DNA of 64,000 nt, taken from assembly GCF_006965485.1 (NCBI RefSeq), contig NZ_CP041360.1, forward strand, positions 6,056,501 to 6,120,500, given 5' to 3'. The notes under the pieces are model-generated. The model did no database searches and was not told where the DNA came from. It was given only the letters and a program-made list of their open reading frames with translations. Below are positions 9,790 to 18,292 of this stretch, piece after piece. This DNA comes from Spirosoma sp. KCTC 42546. Its GTDB lineage: Bacteria; Bacteroidota; Bacteroidia; Cytophagales; Spirosomataceae. Both the position numbers and the translations under genes were made by a program. Positions within the stretch are counted from its first letter, which is position 1. Every line of letters begins with the position of its first letter.

Positions 9790-9865
9790 TAAGTCGGCTA
9801 GTCAGTAAATGGCTGATGCGAGAATACGCTTAACGCGCCATCTATTTACTGACTTACCAACTTAT
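9790..9865. repeat. Stop-adjacent palindrome P2
   Basis: Imperfect inverted repeat with core GTCAGTAAAT/ATTTACTGAC and outer arms related by AAGTYGGYWAGTCAGTAAAT. The right arm continues into CAACTTATCAACTTATCAAC, a 9-nt tandem unit. It sits 53 nt after the NTF2-like stop. Confidence 0.7.
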
Positions 9866-9884
9866 CAACTTATCAACTAATGAA

Positions 9885-11363
9885 ATGACCCGCGAACAAC
9901 TCATCGGTACGATTGGTAAAAATGGCCGACGACTCAATATGATGGGCTCAGACCTAGCTCACTTTGATTTCAGTGGCCTTGATCTGACCCAGGCTGATTT
10001 TCGTTTTTCAAACCTCGACAAGGCTAATTTTAGCGGAGCCATTCTCCGGGGGGCCGATCTGAGTTTTTCAAACCTAAGTGGCGCTACGTTTGCCAATGCT
10101 GATTTATACGAAGCAAACCTGAATTTCTGCTCACTGGAAAATGTCGACCTGAACGGGGCCAATGTGGAAGGAGCTACGTTCAATTTCGCCGGACGTAGTA
10201 AATACCGGAATCCAGCGGCAGAATCCCTCCCTGAGCAAATTACGCTGACGACTATTCTGCAAAAATCAGGCTGGGGAACGCTCATTGGCATGTTTCTGGG
10301 CGCCCTGCTTGTGTATGGATGCAACGCAATCATCTATTTCACCAACCTGATTATCAACGCCAAAGACCCCACAATGGCGGGCCTTTATCGGTTTCTGATC
10401 GTTCAGAATATGACCAATGGGGCCGTTGTATTTCTCTTAACATGGGCATTGTCAGGTTGGCTTAGCCGTCAATTCCCGGCCATCTGGCAACGGCATCTGG
10501 TGGTTAGTTTTGCGGTTTTGGTCAGCATTTTCGCCGTCAATACGGGCTTATATTTTGTATTACTCAAGCCATACGTCGACGAATTAATGAAGCGGCCAGG
10601 AATTATTGAGGAAACGGCTCCCTGGTACATCTATATGGCGGGCGATTTGCTAATCGCCAATATCTTCCTGTATGTGCTGCAACAGGGTCGCCAGCTTACC
10701 CGAAAATTATCGGAGCAGGAGTTCCAGTTGCTCAATATGGAAAAGCTCAAAACCCGCGCTGAACTGGATGCATTGCAGGCTAAAATCAATCCCCACTTCC
10801 TGTACAACGCTCTTAACAGCATTGCCAGTTTAGTGCACGATGATCCTGATAAAGCGGAAGAAATGACGCTATTACTATCGAAACTCTTCCGGTATTCGAC
10901 CGGGCGGGATGGTGAACTTTTCGCTACACTGGCCGACGAACTGGAGATGGTTCGGACCTATCTAAAAGTAGAACAGGTACGCTTTGGCAACCGACTTACG
11001 TTTAGCGTAGAAGTGTCTGATCCGGCGTTGAATGATCTAAAATTACCCCAGTTTCTATTGCAGCCCATTGTTGAAAACGCCATCAAACACGGGATTGCCA
11101 AACGCGCCGACTCGGGTCGGATCGATGTTCGGATCTACGAGAAAAACGGTGAATTAAACCTTTGTGTCCACGACAATGGCCCGGCTTTCCCCGACGATAT
11201 GGATGGTGGCTACGGGCTGCGTAGTATTCAGGATAAACTTAAATTACTTTATGGCGACGACGCTCGGGTTGAACTACAGAACTGGCCCCTCAAACAGGTT
11301 CTGCTATCCATCCTGATGACCAAAATTCAAAGTAGTCACGCTTCGTTAACGCCTGAAGCTTAA
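9885..11363 (+). CDS. Pentapeptide-repeat / LytS-type sensor histidine kinase fusion
   Basis: 492 residues. Residues about 15-105 form a run of pentapeptide repeats of A(D/N)LxX type (LTQADFRFSNLDKANFSGA, then LRGADLSFSNL and similar). Four hydrophobic segments follow (about 130-150, 180-205, 210-235, 255-275). The kinase belongs to the His_kinase (LytS/YehU) group: the phosphoacceptor H304 lies in INPHFLYNALNS, and the ATPase has an N box VENAIKHG and a G box GGYGLRSIQ. The repeat solenoid precedes the first membrane segment, so it is probably cytosolic and a sensing or docking module. It lies 12 bp before its LytTR partner. A fusion at this end is unusual in my experience. Confidence 0.9.
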   Translation: MTREQLIGTIGKNGRRLNMMGSDLAHFDFSGLDLTQADFRFSNLDKANFSGAILRGADLSFSNLSGATFANADLYEANLNFCSLENVDLNGANVEGATFNFAGRSKYRNPAAESLPEQITLTTILQKSGWGTLIGMFLGALLVYGCNAIIYFTNLIINAKDPTMAGLYRFLIVQNMTNGAVVFLLTWALSGWLSRQFPAIWQRHLVVSFAVLVSIFAVNTGLYFVLLKPYVDELMKRPGIIEETAPWYIYMAGDLLIANIFLYVLQQGRQLTRKLSEQEFQLLNMEKLKTRAELDALQAKINPHFLYNALNSIASLVHDDPDKAEEMTLLLSKLFRYSTGRDGELFATLADELEMVRTYLKVEQVRFGNRLTFSVEVSDPALNDLKLPQFLLQPIVENAIKHGIAKRADSGRIDVRIYEKNGELNLCVHDNGPAFPDDMDGGYGLRSIQDKLKLLYGDDARVELQNWPLKQVLLSILMTKIQSSHASLTPEA

Positions 11364-11375
11364 TCTCTACAGTTT

Positions 11376-12158
11376 ATGGTACTCCCCTTACGAACGATCC
11401 TCGTCGACGACGAATCACTAGCCATTAGTCGACTGCGCCGTCTTTTAGATAAACACCGCGATGCGGTTGATATTATAGGTGAAGCTCCTAATGGGGCCGA
11501 AGGATTAACACTGATCGAAGCCGAGCGTCCGGATCTGATTTTCCTGGACATCGAAATGCCTTTACTCAACGGCTTCGAGATGCTCTCCCGACTGACAGCC
11601 ATGCCGATGGTCGTGTTTGCCACTGCGTTCAACCAGTACGCTATTCGGGCGTTTGAAGAAAACTCCATCGACTATCTGCTGAAGCCCATCGAAGCAGATC
11701 GCCTAAATCGTACTATCCAGAAAATCAAACTATTAACTGAACGAAGCGAAACGATTCAAACGACGCAAAACCCAATGACCGAGAGCGTTATGCGGCTTCT
11801 GGCGCAGATGCAACCAAAGAAAGAAGTTTACTCGATCTCGGTGAAAACAGGTGAAAAAATCAAATTGATTCCCCTCTCAGACATCGCCTACTTTGAAGCC
11901 GAAGATAAATATGTCTTCCTGTCTACGATAGATGGCCAGAAATTCCTGACGACCTATACATTGACAACACTGAACGAAAAATTACCCGATACTTTCGTCC
12001 GGGTCAGTCGATCAGTTATGGTTAACCGGCATAAAATCGTCGAAATTCATCGCCATTTCGACGGCAAATTCATGCTGGCCATGGGCGACAAAAAAGGAAC
12101 AAAATTAACCAGCGGTAGCACGTACGGCGATGCCGTTCGGCAGTTAATGGAACTTTAA
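11376..12158 (+). CDS. LytTR-family response regulator
   Basis: 260 residues: a receiver domain (1-125) with acidic pocket DDE near residues 11-13, phosphoacceptor D58 in LIFLDIEMPLLNG and the K of DYLLKPIEA. After a linker, a LytTR DNA-binding domain (about 150-255) follows with IAYFEAEDKYVFL and FVRVSRSVMVNRHKI. It is the cognate partner of the kinase ending 12 bp upstream. LytTR regulators bind paired direct repeats; the targets are not evident here. Confidence 0.95.
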   Translation: MVLPLRTILVDDESLAISRLRRLLDKHRDAVDIIGEAPNGAEGLTLIEAERPDLIFLDIEMPLLNGFEMLSRLTAMPMVVFATAFNQYAIRAFEENSIDYLLKPIEADRLNRTIQKIKLLTERSETIQTTQNPMTESVMRLLAQMQPKKEVYSISVKTGEKIKLIPLSDIAYFEAEDKYVFLSTIDGQKFLTTYTLTTLNEKLPDTFVRVSRSVMVNRHKIVEIHRHFDGKFMLAMGDKKGTKLTSGSTYGDAVRQLMEL

Positions 12159-12171
12159 TTCAACCAACGTT

Positions 12172-12408
12172 ATGAAAGCAGCTACTGAACGAAAAATCAT
12201 TCGCTGGTTCCATATTTTGGCCAGTATTCCAATTCTCGGCTACATCTACGGCCCGGTTGCTTCACTTCCTGAGCCCGCCTTTGTCGTTAGGGCGATTATT
12301 CTACCTGCTGTTATTCTGTCGGGTTTCTGGCTCTGGCTTGGGCATTACGCCAAAAAGTGGTGGCGTACAAAACGGCAACCCAGCCACTCATTGGCCAAAA
12401 GACAGTAG
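12172..12408 (+). CDS. Small two-TM membrane protein
   Basis: A 78-residue protein with two hydrophobic helices (about 11-30 and 39-58), separated by a short PEPAF-containing loop, and a basic tail KKWWRTKRQ that should face the cytosol. It starts 13 bp after the LytTR regulator stop, which suggests translational coupling to the two-component pair. I do not recognise a named family with certainty. Confidence 0.75.
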   Translation: MKAATERKIIRWFHILASIPILGYIYGPVASLPEPAFVVRAIILPAVILSGFWLWLGHYAKKWWRTKRQPSHSLAKRQ

Positions 12409-12432
12409 CTTTGCCCACAAATATTGTTAGCC

Positions 12433-12771
12433 ATGAGCAAGAAAAACCGACCTGTCGGGGTAGTCTATTCCACTGATCCCAACTTTCAATACCAGTCCGA
12501 TGAACAGCCTGAAGCCGAAACATTGCCTCCAGCCCAGCAGACACTTAAAATCTGGCTGGTGAAGTTGGGGGGTAACAAAGTAGTGACAGCAATACGAGGC
12601 TTTATCGGCACCGATGCTGATTTAGCGGACTTAGGAAAACAACTCAAATCGGCCTGTGGAGCGGGTGGTTCTAGTAAAGAAGATGAAATCCTGATTCAGG
12701 GCGACCACCGGGATAAGGCTCTGGCGTGGCTTACCGGTAAAGGCTACAAAGCAAAAAAAGCGGGAGGTTAA
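12433..12771 (+). CDS. SUI1/eIF1-family translation factor (YciH-like)
   Basis: 112 residues with the SUI1/eIF1 fold: a basic strand [20 protein letters not shown], then a [30 protein letters not shown] segment closely following the YciH pattern. The known bacterial relative influences start-site fidelity in initiation. I prefer ATG 12433 (MSKKNRPVG) over an in-frame TTG at 12424. It probably forms an operon with the upstream genes. Confidence 0.88.
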   Translation: MSKKNRPVGVVYSTDPNFQYQSDEQPEAETLPPAQQTLKIWLVKLGGNKVVTAIRGFIGTDADLADLGKQLKSACGAGGSSKEDEILIQGDHRDKALAWLTGKGYKAKKAGG

Positions 12772-12863
12772 CTTTCAGCCACTCTGTAAACCCTTCGTAC
12801 ATCTCAGGCGTTATTCTCCCGACATACGCACAACTGATTTAAATGATGCGTATCGAATTTCTC

Positions 12864-13580
12864 ATGGCAGATAGTACAAAAACAGCCCTTATTACAGGCG
12901 GATCGAAAGGCATTGGCTACGGCATTGCCGAAGTGTTAATTAACGAAGGTATCAAGGTTGCCATTACCAGTCGCTCATCGGTAGCCGCTGAGTTAGCAGC
13001 CGCGAAATTGAATGAAATTAAGCCGGGTTATGCGCTCGGTGTAGCCGCCGATGTGCGTGATCTGGCATCGCAGCAGAAAGCGGTAGAGACTATTTTAAGC
13101 CAATGGGGACAACTGGACTATGTAATTGCCAATGCAGGCGTAGGTCACTTTGCTCCCATCCAGGAACTCACCCCCGAACAATGGCACGAAACCATCGACA
13201 TCAACCTGACCGGCGTTTTTTACACCGCTAAGGCCACGCTGAATGCGTTGAAAAAATCGGAAGGGTACTTCATTACGATTGCGAGTCTGGCAGGCACCAA
13301 TTTCTTCGAGAACGGAGCTGCCTATAATGCCAGCAAGTTCGGTTTGGTAGGCTTCACGCAGGCCGTTATGCTCGATCTGCGTAAAGAAGGCATCAAAGTA
13401 TCGACCATCATGCCGGGTTCTGTGGCTACCTATTTCAATGACCACCAGCCCAGCGACAAAGATGCCTGGAAAATCCAGCCCGAAGACATTGGCCAGATCG
13501 TTTCCGATTTACTGAAAATGAACCCTCGTACGTTACCCAGCAAAATTGAGGTACGCCCTACCCGACCAGGCGGGAAGTAA
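12864..13580 (+). CDS. Short-chain dehydrogenase/reductase
   Basis: 238-residue classical SDR. The NAD(P)-binding motif TGGSKGIG (residues 11-18), the NAG motif in VIANAGVG and the catalytic set S (TIASLAG), YxxxK (YNASK) and N (DINLTG) are all present. PGSVATYF is also in place. Substrate unknown; the sequence resembles 3-oxoacyl reductase-like SDRs. The start at 12864 (MADSTKTALITGG) is preferred over 12843. It ends 16 nt before palindrome P3. Confidence 0.93.
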   Translation: MADSTKTALITGGSKGIGYGIAEVLINEGIKVAITSRSSVAAELAAAKLNEIKPGYALGVAADVRDLASQQKAVETILSQWGQLDYVIANAGVGHFAPIQELTPEQWHETIDINLTGVFYTAKATLNALKKSEGYFITIASLAGTNFFENGAAYNASKFGLVGFTQAVMLDLRKEGIKVSTIMPGSVATYFNDHQPSDKDAWKIQPEDIGQIVSDLLKMNPRTLPSKIEVRPTRPGGK

Positions 13581-13595
13581 GCGAGTCGATGGCTT

Positions 13596-13736
13596 GATGG
13601 CGCAAGGCTCCAGCCTTGTGCCTACTATTCACTTGTGCCTACTATTCACCAGCCTCCGGCCGGAACTTGCTAAGTTTAGTTCGTATAGGCCAGAGGCCGG
13701 TGAATAATGGGCACAAGACAAGAGCCTTGCGCCATC
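13596..13736. repeat. Stop-adjacent palindrome P3, convergent gap
   Basis: The left arm starts GATGGCGCAAGGCTC and the right arm ends GAGCCTTGCGCCATC. The inner parts pair over TGTGCCTACTATTCACC and GGTGAATAATGGGCAC. The left arm carries an internal 17-nt duplication (CTTGTGCCTACTATTCA), so the arms differ in length. It fills the gap between the convergent SDR and ankyrin genes. Confidence 0.85.
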
Positions 13737-13747
13737 GGCTTGTTTCA

Positions 13748-14227
13748 TTACAACAGTTGCAACGCTTCCTCATTTCCCTGCTGAATAGCCAGATCACGAG
13801 CGCTCAGCCCGCGATTATCTAAAATGGACGTATCTGCTCCTGCCTCGAGTAGTACTTTCACTAGCTGATTCCGGCCAAATAATGTAGCGAACATCAGCGC
13901 GGTACCCCCATTTCCATTTTGCAGGTTCAAGTCAGCCCCGTGCTCAATTAGCAGGCGGGCAATCTCGGGATACCCTTTGAACGAAACGCCCATTAATGCC
14001 GTATTACCACTCGCGTCCTGCCCATTCACATCAGCCTTGGTATCCAACAAGACCTTAGTGGCGTCCAGATGGCCGCCATAGGCAGCTAAAATCAAGGGTG
14101 AGAAACCTTTTTCATCCTGTATATTCACATCGACGCCAGAAGCAGTCAGCTGATTAATAGTAGCAACATCGCCTTTTCGAGCGGCATCAAAAAGTAAATA
14201 GTCGGGAGGGTACGAATAAAAAGACAT
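13748..14227 (-). CDS. Ankyrin-repeat protein
   Basis: A 159-residue protein made of four to five ankyrin repeats. Examples are KGFSPLILAAYGGHLDATKVLL, SGNTALMGVSFKGYPEIARLLIEHGADLN and GGTALMFATLFGRNQLVKVLLEAGAD. No signal peptide, so probably a cytosolic protein-protein interaction module. The ATG at 14227 (MSFYSYPPDYLLFDAARKGD) gives a complete first repeat; longer upstream frames would overlap the divergent gene at 14315. Partner unknown. Confidence 0.9.
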   Translation of the reverse strand: MSFYSYPPDYLLFDAARKGDVATINQLTASGVDVNIQDEKGFSPLILAAYGGHLDATKVLLDTKADVNGQDASGNTALMGVSFKGYPEIARLLIEHGADLNLQNGNGGTALMFATLFGRNQLVKVLLEAGADTSILDNRGLSARDLAIQQGNEEALQLL

Positions 14228-14314
14228 GAGAAACTGTATGATTGAAAATTCGTTGTCAATAAAGGAGTAAACAACCTCAACAGGATTATTTGTTTCAAAA
14301 ACGACCATATAGCG

Positions 14315-15541
14315 ATGCAACAGGCTCACCAAAATCAGAGAGTACTTACAACACGTTGCTGTATTGTGGGCGGTGGCCCAGCTGGTATGATGCTGGGTTT
14401 TCTATTGGCCCGGTCGGGGGTAGAGGTGATTATCCTGGAAAAACATAAAGATTTCCTGCGCGATTTTCGGGGTGATACCATTCACCCATCCACGCTGGAA
14501 TTACTGGTTGAACTGGGTTTGTTAGATGAGTTCCTTAAACTTCCTCATCAGGAACTACGGGCGGTTCATGCAACCATTGAGGGAAAAACTATTCCGATCG
14601 CCGATTTTGCTCACTTACCCACAACCTGCAAGTTCATTGCCTTCATGCCCCAGTGGGACTTCCTGAACTTCCTGGCCGACAAAGCCAGGCAATTCCCGAC
14701 GTTTCATCTGCACCTGGAAACCGAAGCCACTGATCTGATTGAGGAAAGTGGGAAGGTCGTAGGTGTGCGAGCTACTTCACCCACGGGTGAATTGGAAATA
14801 CGGGCCGATTTAGTCGTGGGCACCGATGGCCGCAAGTCTATCATCAGGGAAAAAGCGGGCCTGACAGTTCAGGATTTTGGGGTTCCGATTGATGTATTGT
14901 GGATGCGGATTCCGAAAGATCCTGCGCTCGGCGAACAGTCATTAGGGTATTTTAAATCGGGCCAGTTCATGGTTCTGATTGACCGTCAGGATTATTCCCA
15001 ATGTGGCTATATCATTCCGAAAGGTCAATTTGAGCCATTAAAACAACGGGGTATTGCGGCCTTACAAGCCGATATTCTGAGCCTGGCCCCGTTCGTCGGC
15101 AACTATGTAAAGGAATTAAAAACCTGGGATCAAATCAGTCTGCTGACCGTCAAAATTGACCGTTTACGGCAATGGTATAAACCGGGCCTCTTGTGCATTG
15201 GCGATGCCGCTCACGCCATGTCGCCAGCGGGTGGTGTGGGGGTCAACATGGCCATTCAGGATGCCGTTGCTGCGGCTAATCAACTGACAGCTTCGCTTCA
15301 AAAGGGCCCTGTTACTAGTGCCGAATTAGACCGTATTCAACGCCGACGTCTGTGGCCGGTTCGAATTATTCAATCGGGACAAATTTTCGTTCACAAGCGG
15401 CTGATCAATGCCTCAGTAACCAACCCGGCTACTTTTCCCCCAGTCATTCTCTGGTTGTTCAAACACGTATCGTTGATCCGTCGCTTGCCCGCTTACCTGA
15501 TTGGTGTTGGCCCGCGGCCCGAGCATATTCGTATGAAATAA
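14315..15541 (+). CDS. FAD-dependent aromatic monooxygenase (PHBH fold)
   Basis: 408 residues with all three flavoprotein hydroxylase fingerprints: GxGxxG in IVGGGPAGMM (about 18-27), the DG motif in VVGTDGRKSIIRE and the GD motif in CIGDAAHAMSPAGGVGVN. This places it in the p-hydroxybenzoate hydroxylase/UbiH/Rdm group, which hydroxylates aromatic or polyketide substrates with NAD(P)H and O2. The substrate is not predictable. The start at 14315 keeps an ordinary N-terminal lead. It is transcribed divergently from the ankyrin gene, with 87 bp between starts. Confidence 0.9.
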   Translation: MQQAHQNQRVLTTRCCIVGGGPAGMMLGFLLARSGVEVIILEKHKDFLRDFRGDTIHPSTLELLVELGLLDEFLKLPHQELRAVHATIEGKTIPIADFAHLPTTCKFIAFMPQWDFLNFLADKARQFPTFHLHLETEATDLIEESGKVVGVRATSPTGELEIRADLVVGTDGRKSIIREKAGLTVQDFGVPIDVLWMRIPKDPALGEQSLGYFKSGQFMVLIDRQDYSQCGYIIPKGQFEPLKQRGIAALQADILSLAPFVGNYVKELKTWDQISLLTVKIDRLRQWYKPGLLCIGDAAHAMSPAGGVGVNMAIQDAVAAANQLTASLQKGPVTSAELDRIQRRRLWPVRIIQSGQIFVHKRLINASVTNPATFPPVILWLFKHVSLIRRLPAYLIGVGPRPEHIRMK

Positions 15542-15577
15542 GATGGTCATCCCATCAACCTGAACCATCTTGTATGT

Positions 15578-15687
15578 GGTGTCGGACTCTAAAACCCGAC
15601 ACCGTGAGGCTTCTCAAAACCTACTGTAATTCTGTTTAAAAAGGTTTTGAGAAACCTCACGTGTCAGTTTTAAGAAACTGACATCAC
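15578..15687. repeat. Stop-adjacent palindrome P4 (GTGTCGG family, three hairpins)
   Basis: Hairpin A pairs GGTGTCGG with CCGACACC (15578-15603). Hairpin B pairs the arm at 15604-15622 with that at 15642-15660 around AGGTTTTGAGAAACCT. Hairpin C pairs GTGTCAGTT with AACTGACATCAC (15661-15687). The same three-hairpin layout recurs at 16911 and 35077. A separate 7-bp hairpin AGATGGT/ACCATCT lies at 15541-15570. Confidence 0.88.
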
Positions 15688-15712
15688 GATATAACACAAA
15701 GCTCCTCTTTCC

Positions 15713-16885
15713 ATGACAGTCGAATTTGGCGTAGATATTTTTCTAAAACAAGCAGCTCACTATCAACACCAACGTTTGGCACTCGTCACCAATCAGGCGG
15801 CTACAACTGCGGCTTATGTACCATCACGGCAGGCGTTACTTTCTGCTGGCTACCAAATCGTTAAGCTATTTTCTCCTGAACATGGCTTGGAAGCAATTGG
15901 CGAGGATGGCCTGTTGATGCCTAATGGACTTGATGCCTTAACTGGCCTACCAATTATCAGTTTATACGGTAACAAGCTTCAACCTTCAGCTGTAGATTTA
16001 GCCGATGTGGATGCTGTTATCTTGGACTTACCTGACGTCGGTTGTCGCTTTTACACATACTTGTGGACGCTCACGTACATCATGGAAGCCTGTACGCTCC
16101 ACCAGAAGCCGTTAATTCTCCTTGATAGGCCCAATCCTATTTCGGGGCGCATGGAGTTGGCAGAAGGGCCGTTATTAAATGAGCGTGTATGTTCTTCATT
16201 CATTGGCCGGTGGCGTATGCCATTGCGCCACTCCTGTACGTTTGGCGAACTGGCCATGTATTGGCAACGGCAACGAATGTCTACCTTACATCTCACGATT
16301 AGTAAAGCAGAAGGCTGGCATCGGGAAGCGTTTTCGAGGGATTGGAAGCCGTCTTTTGTACCAACTTCACCCGCTATGGTCAATGCCGAAGCGGCTTTAT
16401 TGTATCCCGGTTTAGGTCTGCTCGAAGCTACCAACCTCAGCGAAGGTCGCGGCACGGCAACGCCCTTTCAAATCGCGGGAGCACCCTGGCTGAAGGCCAA
16501 TCAAGTAACTACTCAGTTCAATGAATTGGGCTTATCAGGCATTATCGGACGAGCCATTACATTTACACCACAAAGTGGCAAATACGCAGGACAACTATGC
16601 CGGGGAGTCATGTTTCATGTTATGGATGCAGCTAGCTTCAAACCCGTTTTGTCTGGACTGCTTTTCATCAAACTAGTCTATGATCACCAGCCAGATGACT
16701 TTACATGGGCGACCTATCCAACCCACGTCAATCCGAGCGGAAAACATCATCTGGATAAGCTGTTAGGCATTCCCGATTCGGAATCACTTTTTGAGTTCCC
16801 TATTGCAGAGTTCACAAAAACGCTTCACAAACTGCTGATTTGTGAAGCGTGGGTTGGCGAGATAAGGCCGTATTTGTTGTACTGA
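15713..16885 (+). CDS. DUF1343 / NamZ-like exo-beta-N-acetylmuramidase
   Basis: This 390-residue protein matches the DUF1343 (NamZ, GH171) family. It carries RLALVTNQAA near residue 22, LFSPEHGL near residue 56, LDLPDVGCRFYTYLWTL, LDRPNPISG and a C-terminal THVNPSGKHHLDKLLG. Characterised NamZ enzymes release N-acetylmuramic acid from peptidoglycan fragments. No signal peptide is visible, in contrast to many family members, so it may act on imported muropeptides or use another start. It is flanked by two copies of the same palindrome family. Confidence 0.88.
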   Translation: MTVEFGVDIFLKQAAHYQHQRLALVTNQAATTAAYVPSRQALLSAGYQIVKLFSPEHGLEAIGEDGLLMPNGLDALTGLPIISLYGNKLQPSAVDLADVDAVILDLPDVGCRFYTYLWTLTYIMEACTLHQKPLILLDRPNPISGRMELAEGPLLNERVCSSFIGRWRMPLRHSCTFGELAMYWQRQRMSTLHLTISKAEGWHREAFSRDWKPSFVPTSPAMVNAEAALLYPGLGLLEATNLSEGRGTATPFQIAGAPWLKANQVTTQFNELGLSGIIGRAITFTPQSGKYAGQLCRGVMFHVMDAASFKPVLSGLLFIKLVYDHQPDDFTWATYPTHVNPSGKHHLDKLLGIPDSESLFEFPIAEFTKTLHKLLICEAWVGEIRPYLLY

Positions 16886-16910
16886 AATGTGGTGATTCCG
16901 GATTTACAGT

Positions 16911-17015
16911 GGTGTCGGATTCTTAAAATCCGACACCGTGAGGTTTCTCAAAACCTACTGTAATTCGTTAGGTTTTGAGAAACCTCGCGTGTCAGTTTCT
17001 TAAAACTGACATCAC
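16911..17015. repeat. Stop-adjacent palindrome P5 (GTGTCGG family)
   Basis: Three hairpins in order: 16911-16937 (GGTGTCGGAT/ATCCGACACC), then an AGGTTTCTCAAAACCT inverted pair (16938-16988), then 16989-17015 (GTGTCAGTTT/AAACTGACATCAC). Near copy of P4, 1.3 kb away. It fills the convergent gap between the NamZ-like gene and the efflux adaptor. Confidence 0.9.
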
Positions 17016-17036
17016 AATAACCTCACAATAGAAACT

Positions 17037-18179
17037 CTACTTCTTCACACTCTTTACTTCCTGACCGTCCCGAATTTCTTCGGAAGCGGTTTTCACAATG
17101 GTCATGCCGGGTTGTACATCGCCAAAGACTTCGACTAAGCTATCCAGCACGTTGCCTTTTTGTACCGATACCCATTGCGCCCGGTTGTCGTTGACTTTGA
17201 TCACAAACATTTTTTCGCTGGAGCTAACCACCGATGTTGTAGGCACGAACATGGTTTTGCCCGTTCGTTCGATTGGCATTAACACTTCAGCGTACATACC
17301 CGCTTTCAGTTCGTGGCCGGGATTGGCAACGTCAAATTCAGCCATCATAGAGCGATTGGCTTCGACCAGACTTTGGGCAGAACGGGCCAGTTTCGCTTTG
17401 AACTGGCGGTTAGGCATGGCGTTCACCGTAAAGGAAACGGCACTTTTTGCCTTTAGCTGATTGGCAAACGACTCCGGAATGGCCACCGTCAACCGCAACG
17501 TCCGACTGTCTTCCAGTACGAACAACGGCTTGCCACTATCGCCTGCACCAACTAAGGCACCAGGACTGATGTTCCGTTCAATTACCATACCATCGAAAGG
17601 AGCCGTAATAGTGAGGTATTGCCGAAGTTCGGTTTTGGCCTGGTAGTTCGACCGGGCAGCCTGAACCGTACCCCTCGCTACGGCTACCATGGCACTGTCG
17701 CCCTGCATTCTGGCCAGTGCCTGATCGATTTCATTCGCTGATACAGCACCTTCCATCTTCGCCGTTTGTAGCAAGCGGTTATACGTTAATCGGCTGGCAC
17801 GAGCACGAGTTGTTTGCTCCACCAACGTAGCTTCCTGCGCCTGAACCTGCGCCTGTGCCTGGCTCAACTCCGAAATCACTTCGGGCGCATCGAGTCGGGC
17901 CAGCACCTGCCCTTTGCGAACCAGCGTTCCCCGATCCACCGAAATATCGCGCACAAAACCTTTCACTTTGGCGTACATGTTCACCCGATTCCAGGGCTTC
18001 AATTCGCCGGGCAAGGTAACGCGTTTGCTGGGTTGTAATTCCTGCACAGTCGTCACCGCAACCTGCTGGGCTTCGGGTTCTTTCGCGGCAGTCGTTTTAT
18101 TATCGCTGCTGGCCGTCGAGCAGGCGGCAATTCCGGCAGCAGTGGCGACAGATATGGTTAGATTAAAAAACGATTTCAT
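17037..18179 (-). CDS. RND efflux periplasmic adaptor (HlyD family lipoprotein)
   Basis: 380 residues with a lipoprotein signal, lipobox AGIAAC (Cys 20), so it is anchored to the inner membrane facing the periplasm. The barrel-sandwich halves read KGFVRDISVDRGTLVRKGQVLARLDAPE and YLTITAPFDGMVIERNISPGALVG, flanking a coiled-coil hairpin rich in Gln and Ala (about 95-165). The beta-barrel and membrane-proximal domains follow. It joins the RND pump to the TolC channel. Last gene of the TolC-RND-adaptor operon, which is an unusual order, since adaptors often come first. Confidence 0.93.
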   Translation of the reverse strand: MKSFFNLTISVATAAGIAACSTASSDNKTTAAKEPEAQQVAVTTVQELQPSKRVTLPGELKPWNRVNMYAKVKGFVRDISVDRGTLVRKGQVLARLDAPEVISELSQAQAQVQAQEATLVEQTTRARASRLTYNRLLQTAKMEGAVSANEIDQALARMQGDSAMVAVARGTVQAARSNYQAKTELRQYLTITAPFDGMVIERNISPGALVGAGDSGKPLFVLEDSRTLRLTVAIPESFANQLKAKSAVSFTVNAMPNRQFKAKLARSAQSLVEANRSMMAEFDVANPGHELKAGMYAEVLMPIERTGKTMFVPTTSVVSSSEKMFVIKVNDNRAQWVSVQKGNVLDSLVEVFGDVQPGMTIVKTASEEIRDGQEVKSVKK

Positions 18180-18217
18180 ATAGACAATGGTTGACTAATT
18201 GACTGTTCTTAACTGGT

Positions 18218-18279
18218 GATTCTGTAGATTCTAAATCGTAGTTATTTTATTCCTCAGAAACCATAGAATCTTCAGAATC
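18218..18279. repeat. Stop-adjacent palindrome P6
   Basis: GATTCTGTAGATTCTA (18218-18233) pairs with TAGAATCTTCAGAATC (18264-18279) with one mismatch and a 30-nt loop. Further AGAATC repeats extend to the stop codon of the RND gene. The arms contain the repeated unit GATTCT. Confidence 0.75.
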
Positions 18280-18292
18280 AAAAGAATCTATA

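Noticed and set aside
15541..17015. CRISPR-like array suggested by repeated GTGTCGG hairpins
   Set aside because: Only two copies, 1.3 kb apart, with hairpin pairs of differing sequence and no spacer-repeat periodicity or cas genes.
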